Assembly (NCBI GenBank): GCA_016926235.1
Contig: JAFGOZ010000277.1
Coordinates: 1 to 18,090, forward strand
Direction: 5' to 3'
Length of the DNA: 18,090 bases
Origin: Bacteroidales bacterium
GTDB lineage: Bacteria > Bacteroidota > Bacteroidia > Bacteroidales > UBA10428
Shown here: in pieces, positions 6,804-15,594 of the stretch
Numbering within the stretch: the first letter of the stretch is position 1
Layout: each line of letters starts with the position of its first letter
Notes under the pieces: model-generated
The model's input: only the letters and a program-made list of their open reading frames with translations
What the model was told of the DNA's origin: nothing
Database searches by the model: none
Position numbers and translations under genes: made by a program

Positions 6804-7109
6804 AGAACAAAAATATAGACAAGGAGTCTCTTCCTATCTATTATTTTTTATTGTAAAAATGCAAAATTTGATAACGAATCTTTTACTAAACCGGTGAAGA
6901 GCAAAACAGCATCATATTGAGGAAAATAATGCCTGCTGGATTGGATTTGTAACCGATGGGCCTTGTTGGAGAGATCAATAAAATTTTTCCAGCCTTACAA
7001 TGCTCGCATACGGATATACTGCATCTGTCCAGATACTACAAATATTTTTCCCCCTCACCCAAAAATTCCCCAAATTTTTTGTATCTTCTTGTTTCAAATG
7101 TATTTCACA
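6804..7109. other. intergenic region between the FISUMP and CHAT genes
   Basis: This 306-bp stretch holds no convincing gene. A T-rich run (6840-6853) follows a 4-bp AGGA/TCCT pairing, too weak to call a terminator. Near the right end, TATCTTCT (7082-7089) preceded by a T-run resembles a -7 element with two mismatches to TAnnTTTG, but no TTTG box is at the expected distance. The CHAT reading frame is open back to a TTG at 6963, with residues that do not look like protein. Confidence 0.5.
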
Positions 7110-10100
7110 ATGAAGAAGATTTTTACAACTATCCTGATTTTAGGAAGTGCTTTGATATTGCAGGCACAGCAGGATACAGCTGTTGCAAACAGGATTTTCA
7201 GGGAAGGGGAGCAGTATTATGACAGGAATCTGTTTGACAGTGCTTATTACAGTTTTGTTAAAGCATCAGAAATATTTGAATCAGCTAAATCCTGGGAAGA
7301 TCATTATATGTCACTGGCAAAAGCTGCCCGTACTTTGAGGCGTATGCAAAAACCGGATGAAGCCATTAAATTAAATGAAGAAATACTTAAGCAATCGAAA
7401 AAGAAACTGGGAAAAGGAAATGTTGCTGAAGGTGAAGCCTGGTATGAGTTGGCAATTATTGAACTGGATAAGAAAAATCCACGTAAAGCATTGGATTATT
7501 TAAATAAAGCGCTTGATATCGGGCTTGAAAAACGGGGAAAATATACCGATAATGTTGCCTGGTGTTACAATTCCATAGGATTGGCTTACATAGATATGGC
7601 AGAATATAATAAGGCACTTGAAAATCTGAATATTGCTTTGGAAATAAGGCAGAATTTATATAAACAGCATAAATCAATTATCGCAAACTACATAAACATT
7701 GCCCGTATTTATTATGTACAAAAAGACTACCAGACTACGCTTGAGCATTACCGAAATATATTTACCCTCTCGAAGGAGTGGTTTGGTGAAGAACATGTGC
7801 AAACTGTGGATGCACTTGACCTGCTGGGGCTGATATATGGGAAGCTTTACCAGCATGATTCAGCTATTTACTACTATAAATGGGCATTACAAATTAAAAC
7901 CAGACTCTTTCCTCCAACACATGATTATTTAATTAATGGTAATTATGATATTGCTAAAAGCTTCTTTAATTTGTATGAATATGACAGTGCCGTATACTAC
8001 TTTCGAAAAGCAGAAGAAATATCTGAAAAAGCCTATGGCAGTGATTCATACAAAATGAAGTGGATCTATGATTATATGGGTCTTTCTTACCTCTATACCA
8101 ACCAGTACGATAAAGCCCAATACTACCTCGAGCAGGAACTGGAAATTACTAAAAATGTAAAAGGGAAAAAAAGTGACGAAATTACGGATGTATATATAAG
8201 TTTAGGACGGCTTTACAGAAATAAAAAGGAATATGAAAAGGCTGTTGAATACTTCAATATGGCTATTGACATAAGCACTGAAGTGGAAGGTCCGAATGCA
8301 TATAATGCCGGGGAAGCATGTTATGACCTGGGAGGTACATATTTAAACCAGCAGAAATACAGGGAAGCCATAAAGTATTTTAAACGTTTTATAGACATCA
8401 AGTCTAATACGTATGGGAAAAAATCTTTGAGCATTGCTTATGGTAACGATGCCATTGGGGATGTATACTATAATATGATGATCTATGATACAGCACTTAT
8501 TTATTATCAGGCTGCTTACGAAATATTTAAATACAATATGGGTGCAGTTCACCGGGAGGTTGCGGATGTATTAAGGGAACTGGCAAATACATACCAAATG
8601 TTAGACCAGAACGATGTAGCAACAGAATATTACCACGAGGTATTAAGACAACGTGAACAGGTATTACCTGCAAATCATCGATACACTATCAGCTCTTACA
8701 AAGAGCTCGCCGGATCATACAACAAAGCAGGAATTTATGATGAAGCCATGAAGTATTATGATCTTTACCTAAAAAAATATATTCAAACATATGATACCAT
8801 TGATGCCGAGGTTGCAGATATATTAGAAACAGAAGCCATAATCAGATATTCCCAACAAAAATCGGATTCAGCATTTGACCTGTGTTTGGAAGTACTGAAA
8901 ATTCGTGAAAATATTTATAATGAAGTAAATGATGAGATCATAAGGGCATACCAGAACATAGGTATTGTAAAAGAAAATTTAGGAGAAAACTTAACAGCAT
9001 GTTTTTATTACAATAAAGCACGCCTGCTTACGGAACAGCTGTATGGCATAGCAAATGAAAATTATATTGTTCTATGCCAATATGCAGGGGCTATGCTTTA
9101 CCGGGAAGAATTGTGGGATACTGCTCGTTACTATTATGTTGCTAAAGCAAAAGCTCAAAAAGAACTGTATGGAGAATTCAGTAAAGATCTGGCTGATACC
9201 TATAGTTCCATAGCATGGACCTTTTACAATAAAGAAGATTATACTCAGGCATTGGAATTTTGGGGAAAGAAACTTTCAATTTACATTGCCAATTTTGGGG
9301 AAGAAAACGAAGATGTTGCTTTTCTGTATCATGATATAGGCCTTATGTATGAATTTTTGGGTGATAATGAAAAGGCATTTACAAACTATACTAAAAGTTT
9401 GTCATTAAAAACGACGATATATGGGGAAGGTCATTCCAACGTTGTTGAAGAATACAATAATCTTGGCAGGTTTCTGAAACTCACAAAAAAATATGATAAA
9501 GCGTTAGATTATTACAAAAAGCAACTGGAGTTGAGTATAATAAATTATGGGGAAAAAGCTCTTGAAACATCAGCAGTGTATGAATATATAGCAAATACCT
9601 ACTTTAGTAAAGGAGATTATGATTCATGTATATTGTTTTATAAAACTGCCCTGGCGATAAGGCTGGACACGCTGGAACAACCGGATAATGAAGTAGCCGT
9701 TATTTACAACAATATTGGCCAGGCTTTTCGTTATGATTTGCAATATGATTCATCATTGTTTTACCTCAATTTGGACCTCAATTTGTCTATTAAATTGCAT
9801 GGTGAAATGAGTGAAGATGTAGCCTTTACCCTCGAAAAGATGGGTTTTACCTATTATGATCAGGAGCTTTATGAAAAGGCTGTACCTTATTTTTTAAAAT
9901 GTCTTGAAATAAGAAAGGAAGTACTTGGCGAGCAGCATAATTCTACCATATTAACATATAAACAAGTAGCTAAGACCTATTCCAATAACTTAAATTTTGA
10001 AGAAGCTGATAACTACTTTAATAAAGCATTGGAACTTCGTTTGCAGGTGGAAGGAGAGACAGGTGAAAATGTGGCTTACCATTATATCGATATGTCCAAT

Positions 10101-13100
10101 TCATATCGAAAGAGAAAAGATTGTGATGCTTCTATTTTTTATCTAAAAAAAGCACTTGAACTTCAAAAGTCAATTTATGGGAGGTTGCATACAGAAGTAT
10201 CCGATATTGTGGGGAAAATTGCTTATGAGTACTATTATCAGAAGTCATACGATACGGCATATATTTGGTTTCAGGAAGCCCTGAAAATGCAACGCTTATT
10301 GAATGGTGAGGTAAGCCTTGATGTGGCCTATCTTTACGGTGATCTTGCCAGTAACTTTTCTTCACAACAAATGTATGATTCATCGCTGTTCTATCACAAC
10401 CAAACCCTTGCAATCAAATACCAGTTGCTGGATGCTGATGACCAGGGTCTGGCCCGCACGCTTACAGATATTGGGGACGACTATATTGATCTGCGTGAGT
10501 ATAAAAAGGCTATTGAGTATTACAAAAAAGCACTGGATGTGAGAGTACTTAGATACGATGCAAACATCGATGGTATTGCAGAAGATTTGTGTATGCTGGG
10601 AGCTGCTTACCAGTCAGTTGGTAACAGCGATAGTGCATTGTTTTGCCTGCATGAGGCAAATCGTTTATATAACCAATCACGGTATGATAAAACGAGCGAT
10701 ATTGCTTATGTATATAATATGATAGGAAACGTGTATTATAAGAATATGGAGGCGGATAGTGCCCGGTATTATTACGAAAAGGCTATTGGCATGTATGGAG
10801 GTACTATTCCTGAAAAGGTTCAGCAATTATACAATGCCTATATGAACCTGGGTACTTTATATGCCAGGCAAAATAAGTATGATGAAGCACTTGCATGTTA
10901 TAATATGCTGCCCAAACTTTATAGTAGTGAAGAAAAGGATTACAAGCGTGTATTGGCAGACAGCTATGAATTTATCGGGAACCTGAATAATAGGTTTGAA
11001 CGCTATGATACGGCTATAGTTTACATGCTTAAGGCCTTACATATTCGTAATGAGATCTTTGATCCCGGGGATGATGATATGCTCGGATCGTACAACCAGT
11101 TGGGAAATTTATTTTATAATACGGAAAATTTTGACAGTGCTGTGTACTATTACAAAACAGCCCTTAAATATTATGAAGCGAGTCATTCTACTTTTACGGC
11201 CAACCTGGTTGTGTATAAGTCTAACCTTGCACATACCTATAACCGGCAGGGAAATTCAAGGGAAGCCCTTGTCCTGTACCAGGAGATTGTGGATATTCAA
11301 AAGGAAAAATTGATAAAAGACCATCCAGATTTGGCAGGCACATACGAGTCAATCGGGTATACGTATGAGTTGCTGATAAATTATCCAAAGGCTTTGGAAT
11401 ACTATACCATGGCCCTGGATATCTACCGGAAAAATTTTGGCGAGGAACATACTACAGTTGCCTCGGCGTATCAGAATATTTCAAGTTTCTACGAGACCAC
11501 TGACAGGTATGGCCTATCACAGGAGTATGCTTTTAAAACCTTGACAATACGGCAAAAAGTGCTTCCCGAAGATCATTCTGATATCGGTTTAACATATAAC
11601 ATGATAGCAGTAAATTATGACCGTAAAGGCAGTTATGATACAGCCCGCTTTTACTTTGAGAAAGCCCTCGCGGTTTTTGAGATGCATCCGCAAGAGAATA
11701 TCCGTAACATTTTTCTTGCCCTCAATAATATAGGACATACTTATAACAACCAGGCACAATATAATAAGGGGCTGGAGTATTTTAAAAGGGTAATTGAGAT
11801 GGCATTACCATATTATGGCGCAAATCATGCTAAAATTGCCTCTTACTATTCAAAAATAGCAGCTTCCTATCATTATATGCTTAACTACGATTCAACTTTT
11901 TATTACTATTACAAAGCGCTTGAAGTAAATAAAGGATATTATGGTAAAGAAAATGCAACTATTGCGGATAATTACATGGATATTGCTGATGTATACGATT
12001 ACCTGCAATTGTATGATACATCAGAGGTACTTTACCTACGGGCGTTAACTATACTTAAAAGTCAATACGGTGAGCTTCACGACAGGATTGCCGATGTATA
12101 CAACAACCTGGGAGTTAATTATGCTAACCAGTATAATTTCACAAAGGCCAGGGAATATCATAATAAAGCCCTGAAAGTGAGAAGGGAACTATGGGGAGAC
12201 CATCATCTGTCGTTATCATATTCATACTATAATATCGGGAATCTGTATAATTTAAGCACGGTTTATGATTCGGCGATATACTACATAAACAAGGCACTTA
12301 ACCTGAGAATTGAGCTTCTTGGGGCCAACAGCCCGAAAGTTGGGGCGAGTTACCTTAAATTGGCTGCTGTATACCGGACACTCGAAAGATTTGATGAGGC
12401 ATACAATTGCATTGATAAAGCACTAAATACTTATAAAATAGCGTACAATAAGCAATCAACCGAATTTGCCGAGCTATATGTAAATCTGGGTAAAATATTG
12501 ATGGCACAGGGATTATACGATTCTGCAGGATACTATCTTGAACTTGCTTTGCGAATGGATGAAGCCATATACGGGAAGAAAAGTACGGCCCTTTGTTTCG
12601 ATCTTACGAACTTATCCTATTTCAACATGCAAACAGGGGATTACCAGAAAGCGCTGGATTGTCAGCTTCAATCGGAAAAAATTAAGCTTGAATTGTATAA
12701 CCCTTATCATCCTGTTCTCCTGCAGGAATATGGAATTTTGTCTTCAATTTATATTAACCTTTCTGATTATAATAATGCCCTGAAATATGCAGATCTTTAT
12801 GACACATTGGTTAGACGATACTACGGTGACAAAACATTTAATACAGTTTACGCAAAAGGTTATTACGGAGATGTTGCTCAATATTCTGGTAACTACGATA
12901 AAGCAATCGAATATTACACAGGTGCCATTGATTTATGTAAGGAACTCTCAGGCAAACAAAATCAGGAACTGGGTAACTTTCTGGTGAAATTGGGTTTGAC
13001 TTATATAAACCTGTCTAAGTTCGATAAGGGTATTGAATTATATGAAAAAGCATTGGATCTGAACAAACATTTTATGGGTGAAGAGCATAGCTCTACAGCT

Positions 13101-15578
13101 GCTCTATACATCAATATCGGAGGAGCCTATAAGGAACAGGGCCAGTTTGTTCAGGCAACGGAATATTATATGATGGCCTTATCTCTACTAAACAAGGTTT
13201 CAGGAGGCAAAAATCTTAATATTCCTATCATTTATACGGGATTAGGAGATATTGCCCTTTCCCAGGGTAATTATAAAGAAGCATTGGAATTTACGCAGAA
13301 AGCTATGGAGCTCTCACTTGAACGCTTTGGTGAAAAAAGTGAGTACACAGCTGATATTTACTTGTTAAAAGGCCTTATCTTTTATAAGGAAGGTAATTAT
13401 GAAGAAGCTCTTGAAGCACATTTAAAGGCAAAAAGCATAAAATCATCCATACTGGGTGAAGATCATTTTCAACTGGCATCTATCTATAAATTTATTGGTG
13501 AGGATTACACTGCGCTTGACAGAATAGATGAGGCTGTTCAAAACTATCTGAAAGTGATTGATATATATCGATCCGCATTAGGTGAAAAACACGCATCTTT
13601 AGCTTCTGCTTACAATAATATGGGTGATTTATATATGCATAAGAAGGAGTACCCTGAAGCTTTGAAATATTACCATGCAGCCATCATGGCCAATATCCCT
13701 TCTTTCAGCAATAATGACGTATTTTCAACCCCGGAAATAACAGAATACTTTGACCATAGCACATTGTTGGAATCTTTACATTCTAAGGCCAGGATAGCGA
13801 ACATTTTAGCTAATAATAATAAATCTGAATATTTGCAGTTGGTAGTAAATAATTATGATGGTTGTGATCAGTTGATTGACAGGATGCGGCAAAGCTTCGT
13901 TAAGAAAAGCGATAAAATATCTCTGGGAGACACTGCTTCAGTAATATATGACGAGGCTATAAACGCTTGCATGAAGTTATACACATTACAAAAAAAGAAG
14001 ACCTTCCTGGAACAGGCTTTTTACTTCTCGGAGAAAAATAAGGGAGGAGTTCTTCTTGAAGCACTTGCAGGTGTAGAAGCACAAAAATTTGCTGGCATAC
14101 CGGATACTTTGTTAAAGAAAGAATATCAACTTAGTGAGGATATTGCATTTTATCAAAAGGAGCTGGCTGCTTCACCAGACAGCATCAAGGAAGTAATGCA
14201 CAGACAAAAACTTTTTGTATTAAACCAGGAATACAATTTATTAATAAAGAGCTTTGAGGCAGATTACCCGGAATATTTCAATTTAAAATATAGTTCAAAA
14301 TCTGCGGGATTAAAGGATATACAAAGCTTACTGGACAAGAAAACAGCTTTACGAAGCTACTTCATAGGTGATAAAACTCTGACAATATTTACACTAACAA
14401 GGAAAAAACTGCTCGTAAATACAGTTGATATTGATGATGAGTTCTTTGATAAGATTGAAATAATGAGGGATGGAATACTATATGGATTTATGAAAAAGTA
14501 TGCTACCAGTTACCAGGAAGTTGCCTATCCTCTTTATCAAAAGCTGTTTCCACAGGAATTACCCAAGAAAGTAGATCATATTGTTATTATTCCGGATGGA
14601 GCCTTGGGTATCATTCCTTTTGAAGCCTTGCTTACGGCAAGTTATGATGATACTACGGCTCATACAGCAGTTGTATTACCTGAAGATGAAAGAGGTGCTA
14701 AAGTAAGCGTTCAGGGTAGCCGTGAAACGGGTGATTATGCAAAATACCCCTTCCTGATTAAAAAATATACCATCAGCTATTCGTATTCTGCAAACTTGTT
14801 TTATAGAACTTTCCCCAAAGAGCAAGATGTCCCTGTTGAATTCACAAACCTGAATGACTGGATTGCACTGGCACCTGTTTTTGAAGATGACAGGACTGCC
14901 GGAGTAACGCAACAAACAAAAGCTTTGCTTACCAAAATGGAAAATTCCGGTATTGATACTACCCTTACAAGAGGCACCTTATTTAACGGTGATTATATAA
15001 CTGCGCTTCCGGGAACAGAAGATGAAGTAAAGGCCATATTTGATGCCTTTGATGAAAGCCAACTCAGGGCCATGATAAAAACCCACCTGCAAGCCAATGA
15101 GGCATTTGTAAAATCTGGTGAATTAAGCAATTATAAGTATATACACATTGCAACACATGGTTTTGTAAACAGCGAAAACCCTGAATTGTCTGGTATCCTG
15201 CTGGCATATCAACCGGATATTAATGAGGATGGTATTTTACATTCGGGAGAAATATACAATTTAAGATTGAATAGTGACTTGGTGGTGCTCTCAGCCTGTG
15301 AGACAGGATTGGGAAAGATATCCAAAGGAGAGGGGATTATTGGTTTAAGCCGGGCTCTGCTTTATGCAGGTACCAAAAATATCATTGTATCATTATGGAA
15401 AGTTGCAGATAAATCCACTTCTGAGCTTATGATAGACTTTTATAAACATCATATTCAGTATACATACAGTGATAAGGATATTTCCCGGTCACTTCGCTAT
15501 GCCAAGCTAAAGATGATACAGGAAGGAGAATTTGCACATCCATATTACTGGTCACCGTTTATCCTGATAGGAAAATAA
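7110..15578 (+). CDS. giant exported TPR-CHAT protein (caspase-like protease, 52 TPRs)
   Basis: This is a protein of about 2,822 residues. The ATG at 7110 starts a signal peptide (MKKIFTTILILGSALILQAQ) with no lipobox cysteine; the ATG at 7098 would add only MYFT. Residues about 20-2205 are an unbroken array of 42-residue TPRs. I count 52, of the kinesin-light-chain/TPR_12 type (Y-x-N-I-G-x-x-Y, Y-D-x-A-x-x-Y-Y-x-K-A-L-x-I, then a G-E-x-H-like loop). A helical linker (about 2205-2400) leads to a CHAT domain: IIPDGALGIIPFEALL near 2493, HIATHG with His2683, SACETG with Cys2730, and the usual end HPYYWSPFILIGK. The His-Cys dyad of clan CD proteases is intact, so the domain should cleave proteins. 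The signal peptide puts it in the periplasm or outside. It lacks a T9SS sorting domain. Partner and substrate are unknown; the upstream membrane protein is a candidate by adjacency only. Confidence 0.92.
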   Translation: MKKIFTTILILGSALILQAQQDTAVANRIFREGEQYYDRNLFDSAYYSFVKASEIFESAKSWEDHYMSLAKAARTLRRMQKPDEAIKLNEEILKQSKKKLGKGNVAEGEAWYELAIIELDKKNPRKALDYLNKALDIGLEKRGKYTDNVAWCYNSIGLAYIDMAEYNKALENLNIALEIRQNLYKQHKSIIANYINIARIYYVQKDYQTTLEHYRNIFTLSKEWFGEEHVQTVDALDLLGLIYGKLYQHDSAIYYYKWALQIKTRLFPPTHDYLINGNYDIAKSFFNLYEYDSAVYYFRKAEEISEKAYGSDSYKMKWIYDYMGLSYLYTNQYDKAQYYLEQELEITKNVKGKKSDEITDVYISLGRLYRNKKEYEKAVEYFNMAIDISTEVEGPNAYNAGEACYDLGGTYLNQQKYREAIKYFKRFIDIKSNTYGKKSLSIAYGNDAIGDVYYNMMIYDTALIYYQAAYEIFKYNMGAVHREVADVLRELANTYQMLDQNDVATEYYHEVLRQREQVLPANHRYTISSYKELAGSYNKAGIYDEAMKYYDLYLKKYIQTYDTIDAEVADILETEAIIRYSQQKSDSAFDLCLEVLKIRENIYNEVNDEIIRAYQNIGIVKENLGENLTACFYYNKARLLTEQLYGIANENYIVLCQYAGAMLYREELWDTARYYYVAKAKAQKELYGEFSKDLADTYSSIAWTFYNKEDYTQALEFWGKKLSIYIANFGEENEDVAFLYHDIGLMYEFLGDNEKAFTNYTKSLSLKTTIYGEGHSNVVEEYNNLGRFLKLTKKYDKALDYYKKQLELSIINYGEKALETSAVYEYIANTYFSKGDYDSCILFYKTALAIRLDTLEQPDNEVAVIYNNIGQAFRYDLQYDSSLFYLNLDLNLSIKLHGEMSEDVAFTLEKMGFTYYDQELYEKAVPYFLKCLEIRKEVLGEQHNSTILTYKQVAKTYSNNLNFEEADNYFNKALELRLQVEGETGENVAYHYIDMSNSYRKRKDCDASIFYLKKALELQKSIYGRLHTEVSDIVGKIAYEYYYQKSYDTAYIWFQEALKMQRLLNGEVSLDVAYLYGDLASNFSSQQMYDSSLFYHNQTLAIKYQLLDADDQGLARTLTDIGDDYIDLREYKKAIEYYKKALDVRVLRYDANIDGIAEDLCMLGAAYQSVGNSDSALFCLHEANRLYNQSRYDKTSDIAYVYNMIGNVYYKNMEADSARYYYEKAIGMYGGTIPEKVQQLYNAYMNLGTLYARQNKYDEALACYNMLPKLYSSEEKDYKRVLADSYEFIGNLNNRFERYDTAIVYMLKALHIRNEIFDPGDDDMLGSYNQLGNLFYNTENFDSAVYYYKTALKYYEASHSTFTANLVVYKSNLAHTYNRQGNSREALVLYQEIVDIQKEKLIKDHPDLAGTYESIGYTYELLINYPKALEYYTMALDIYRKNFGEEHTTVASAYQNISSFYETTDRYGLSQEYAFKTLTIRQKVLPEDHSDIGLTYNMIAVNYDRKGSYDTARFYFEKALAVFEMHPQENIRNIFLALNNIGHTYNNQAQYNKGLEYFKRVIEMALPYYGANHAKIASYYSKIAASYHYMLNYDSTFYYYYKALEVNKGYYGKENATIADNYMDIADVYDYLQLYDTSEVLYLRALTILKSQYGELHDRIADVYNNLGVNYANQYNFTKAREYHNKALKVRRELWGDHHLSLSYSYYNIGNLYNLSTVYDSAIYYINKALNLRIELLGANSPKVGASYLKLAAVYRTLERFDEAYNCIDKALNTYKIAYNKQSTEFAELYVNLGKILMAQGLYDSAGYYLELALRMDEAIYGKKSTALCFDLTNLSYFNMQTGDYQKALDCQLQSEKIKLELYNPYHPVLLQEYGILSSIYINLSDYNNALKYADLYDTLVRRYYGDKTFNTVYAKGYYGDVAQYSGNYDKAIEYYTGAIDLCKELSGKQNQELGNFLVKLGLTYINLSKFDKGIELYEKALDLNKHFMGEEHSSTAALYINIGGAYKEQGQFVQATEYYMMALSLLNKVSGGKNLNIPIIYTGLGDIALSQGNYKEALEFTQKAMELSLERFGEKSEYTADIYLLKGLIFYKEGNYEEALEAHLKAKSIKSSILGEDHFQLASIYKFIGEDYTALDRIDEAVQNYLKVIDIYRSALGEKHASLASAYNNMGDLYMHKKEYPEALKYYHAAIMANIPSFSNNDVFSTPEITEYFDHSTLLESLHSKARIANILANNNKSEYLQLVVNNYDGCDQLIDRMRQSFVKKSDKISLGDTASVIYDEAINACMKLYTLQKKKTFLEQAFYFSEKNKGGVLLEALAGVEAQKFAGIPDTLLKKEYQLSEDIAFYQKELAASPDSIKEVMHRQKLFVLNQEYNLLIKSFEADYPEYFNLKYSSKSAGLKDIQSLLDKKTALRSYFIGDKTLTIFTLTRKKLLVNTVDIDDEFFDKIEIMRDGILYGFMKKYATSYQEVAYPLYQKLFPQELPKKVDHIVIIPDGALGIIPFEALLTASYDDTTAHTAVVLPEDERGAKVSVQGSRETGDYAKYPFLIKKYTISYSYSANLFYRTFPKEQDVPVEFTNLNDWIALAPVFEDDRTAGVTQQTKALLTKMENSGIDTTLTRGTLFNGDYITALPGTEDEVKAIFDAFDESQLRAMIKTHLQANEAFVKSGELSNYKYIHIATHGFVNSENPELSGILLAYQPDINEDGILHSGEIYNLRLNSDLVVLSACETGLGKISKGEGIIGLSRALLYAGTKNIIVSLWKVADKSTSELMIDFYKHHIQYTYSDKDISRSLRYAKLKMIQEGEFAHPYYWSPFILIGK
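7282..13726 (+). repeat. 51 full TPR units coded in tandem (126-bp period)
   Basis: Reading the protein in 42-residue steps keeps the motif (V/I/L)A-x-x-Y-x-x-(I/L)-(G/A)-x-x-Y in phase across 51 units, with only one-to-three-residue slips; a further, less regular unit precedes them at about residues 20-57. The units differ widely at DNA level and I saw no near-identical neighbours. The array is therefore old, and held by selection for its length or phase, not freshly amplified. Confidence 0.85.
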
Positions 15579-15594
15579 AGTGAATAATACTTTA
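15576..15594. terminator. small palindrome spanning both convergent stop codons
   Basis: TAAAGT (15576-15581) and ACTTTA (15589-15594) form a 6-bp stem with a 7-nt loop. It includes the TAA stop of the CHAT gene and, on the other strand, the TAA stop of the PurF-like gene. It may act as a weak bidirectional terminator, but the stem is AT-rich and there is no T-run, and two facing stop codons give part of the symmetry for free. Confidence 0.2.

Noticed and set aside
6804..6860. Terminator after the FISUMP gene
   Set aside because: Only a 4-bp AGGA/TCCT pairing precedes the T-rich run, so the structure is too weak.
6963..7109. Upstream extension of the CHAT gene from a TTG codon
   Set aside because: The 49 added residues include proline-rich, non-protein-like sequence and would bury an otherwise clean signal peptide that starts at 7110.
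6956..7222. 88-codon plus-strand reading frame over the CHAT start
   Set aside because: It overlaps the CHAT signal peptide and first repeat in another frame and shows no domain or plausible start context.
7282..13726. Periodic DNA repeat as a CRISPR or satellite array
   Set aside because: The 126-bp period is explained by coding of TPR units; there are no identical direct repeats with spacers.
7110..15578. CHAT gene as part of a type III-E CRISPR (Craspase) locus
   Set aside because: No gRAMP/Cas7-11 or Cas1 gene and no CRISPR array is in the window, and the protein has a signal peptide.
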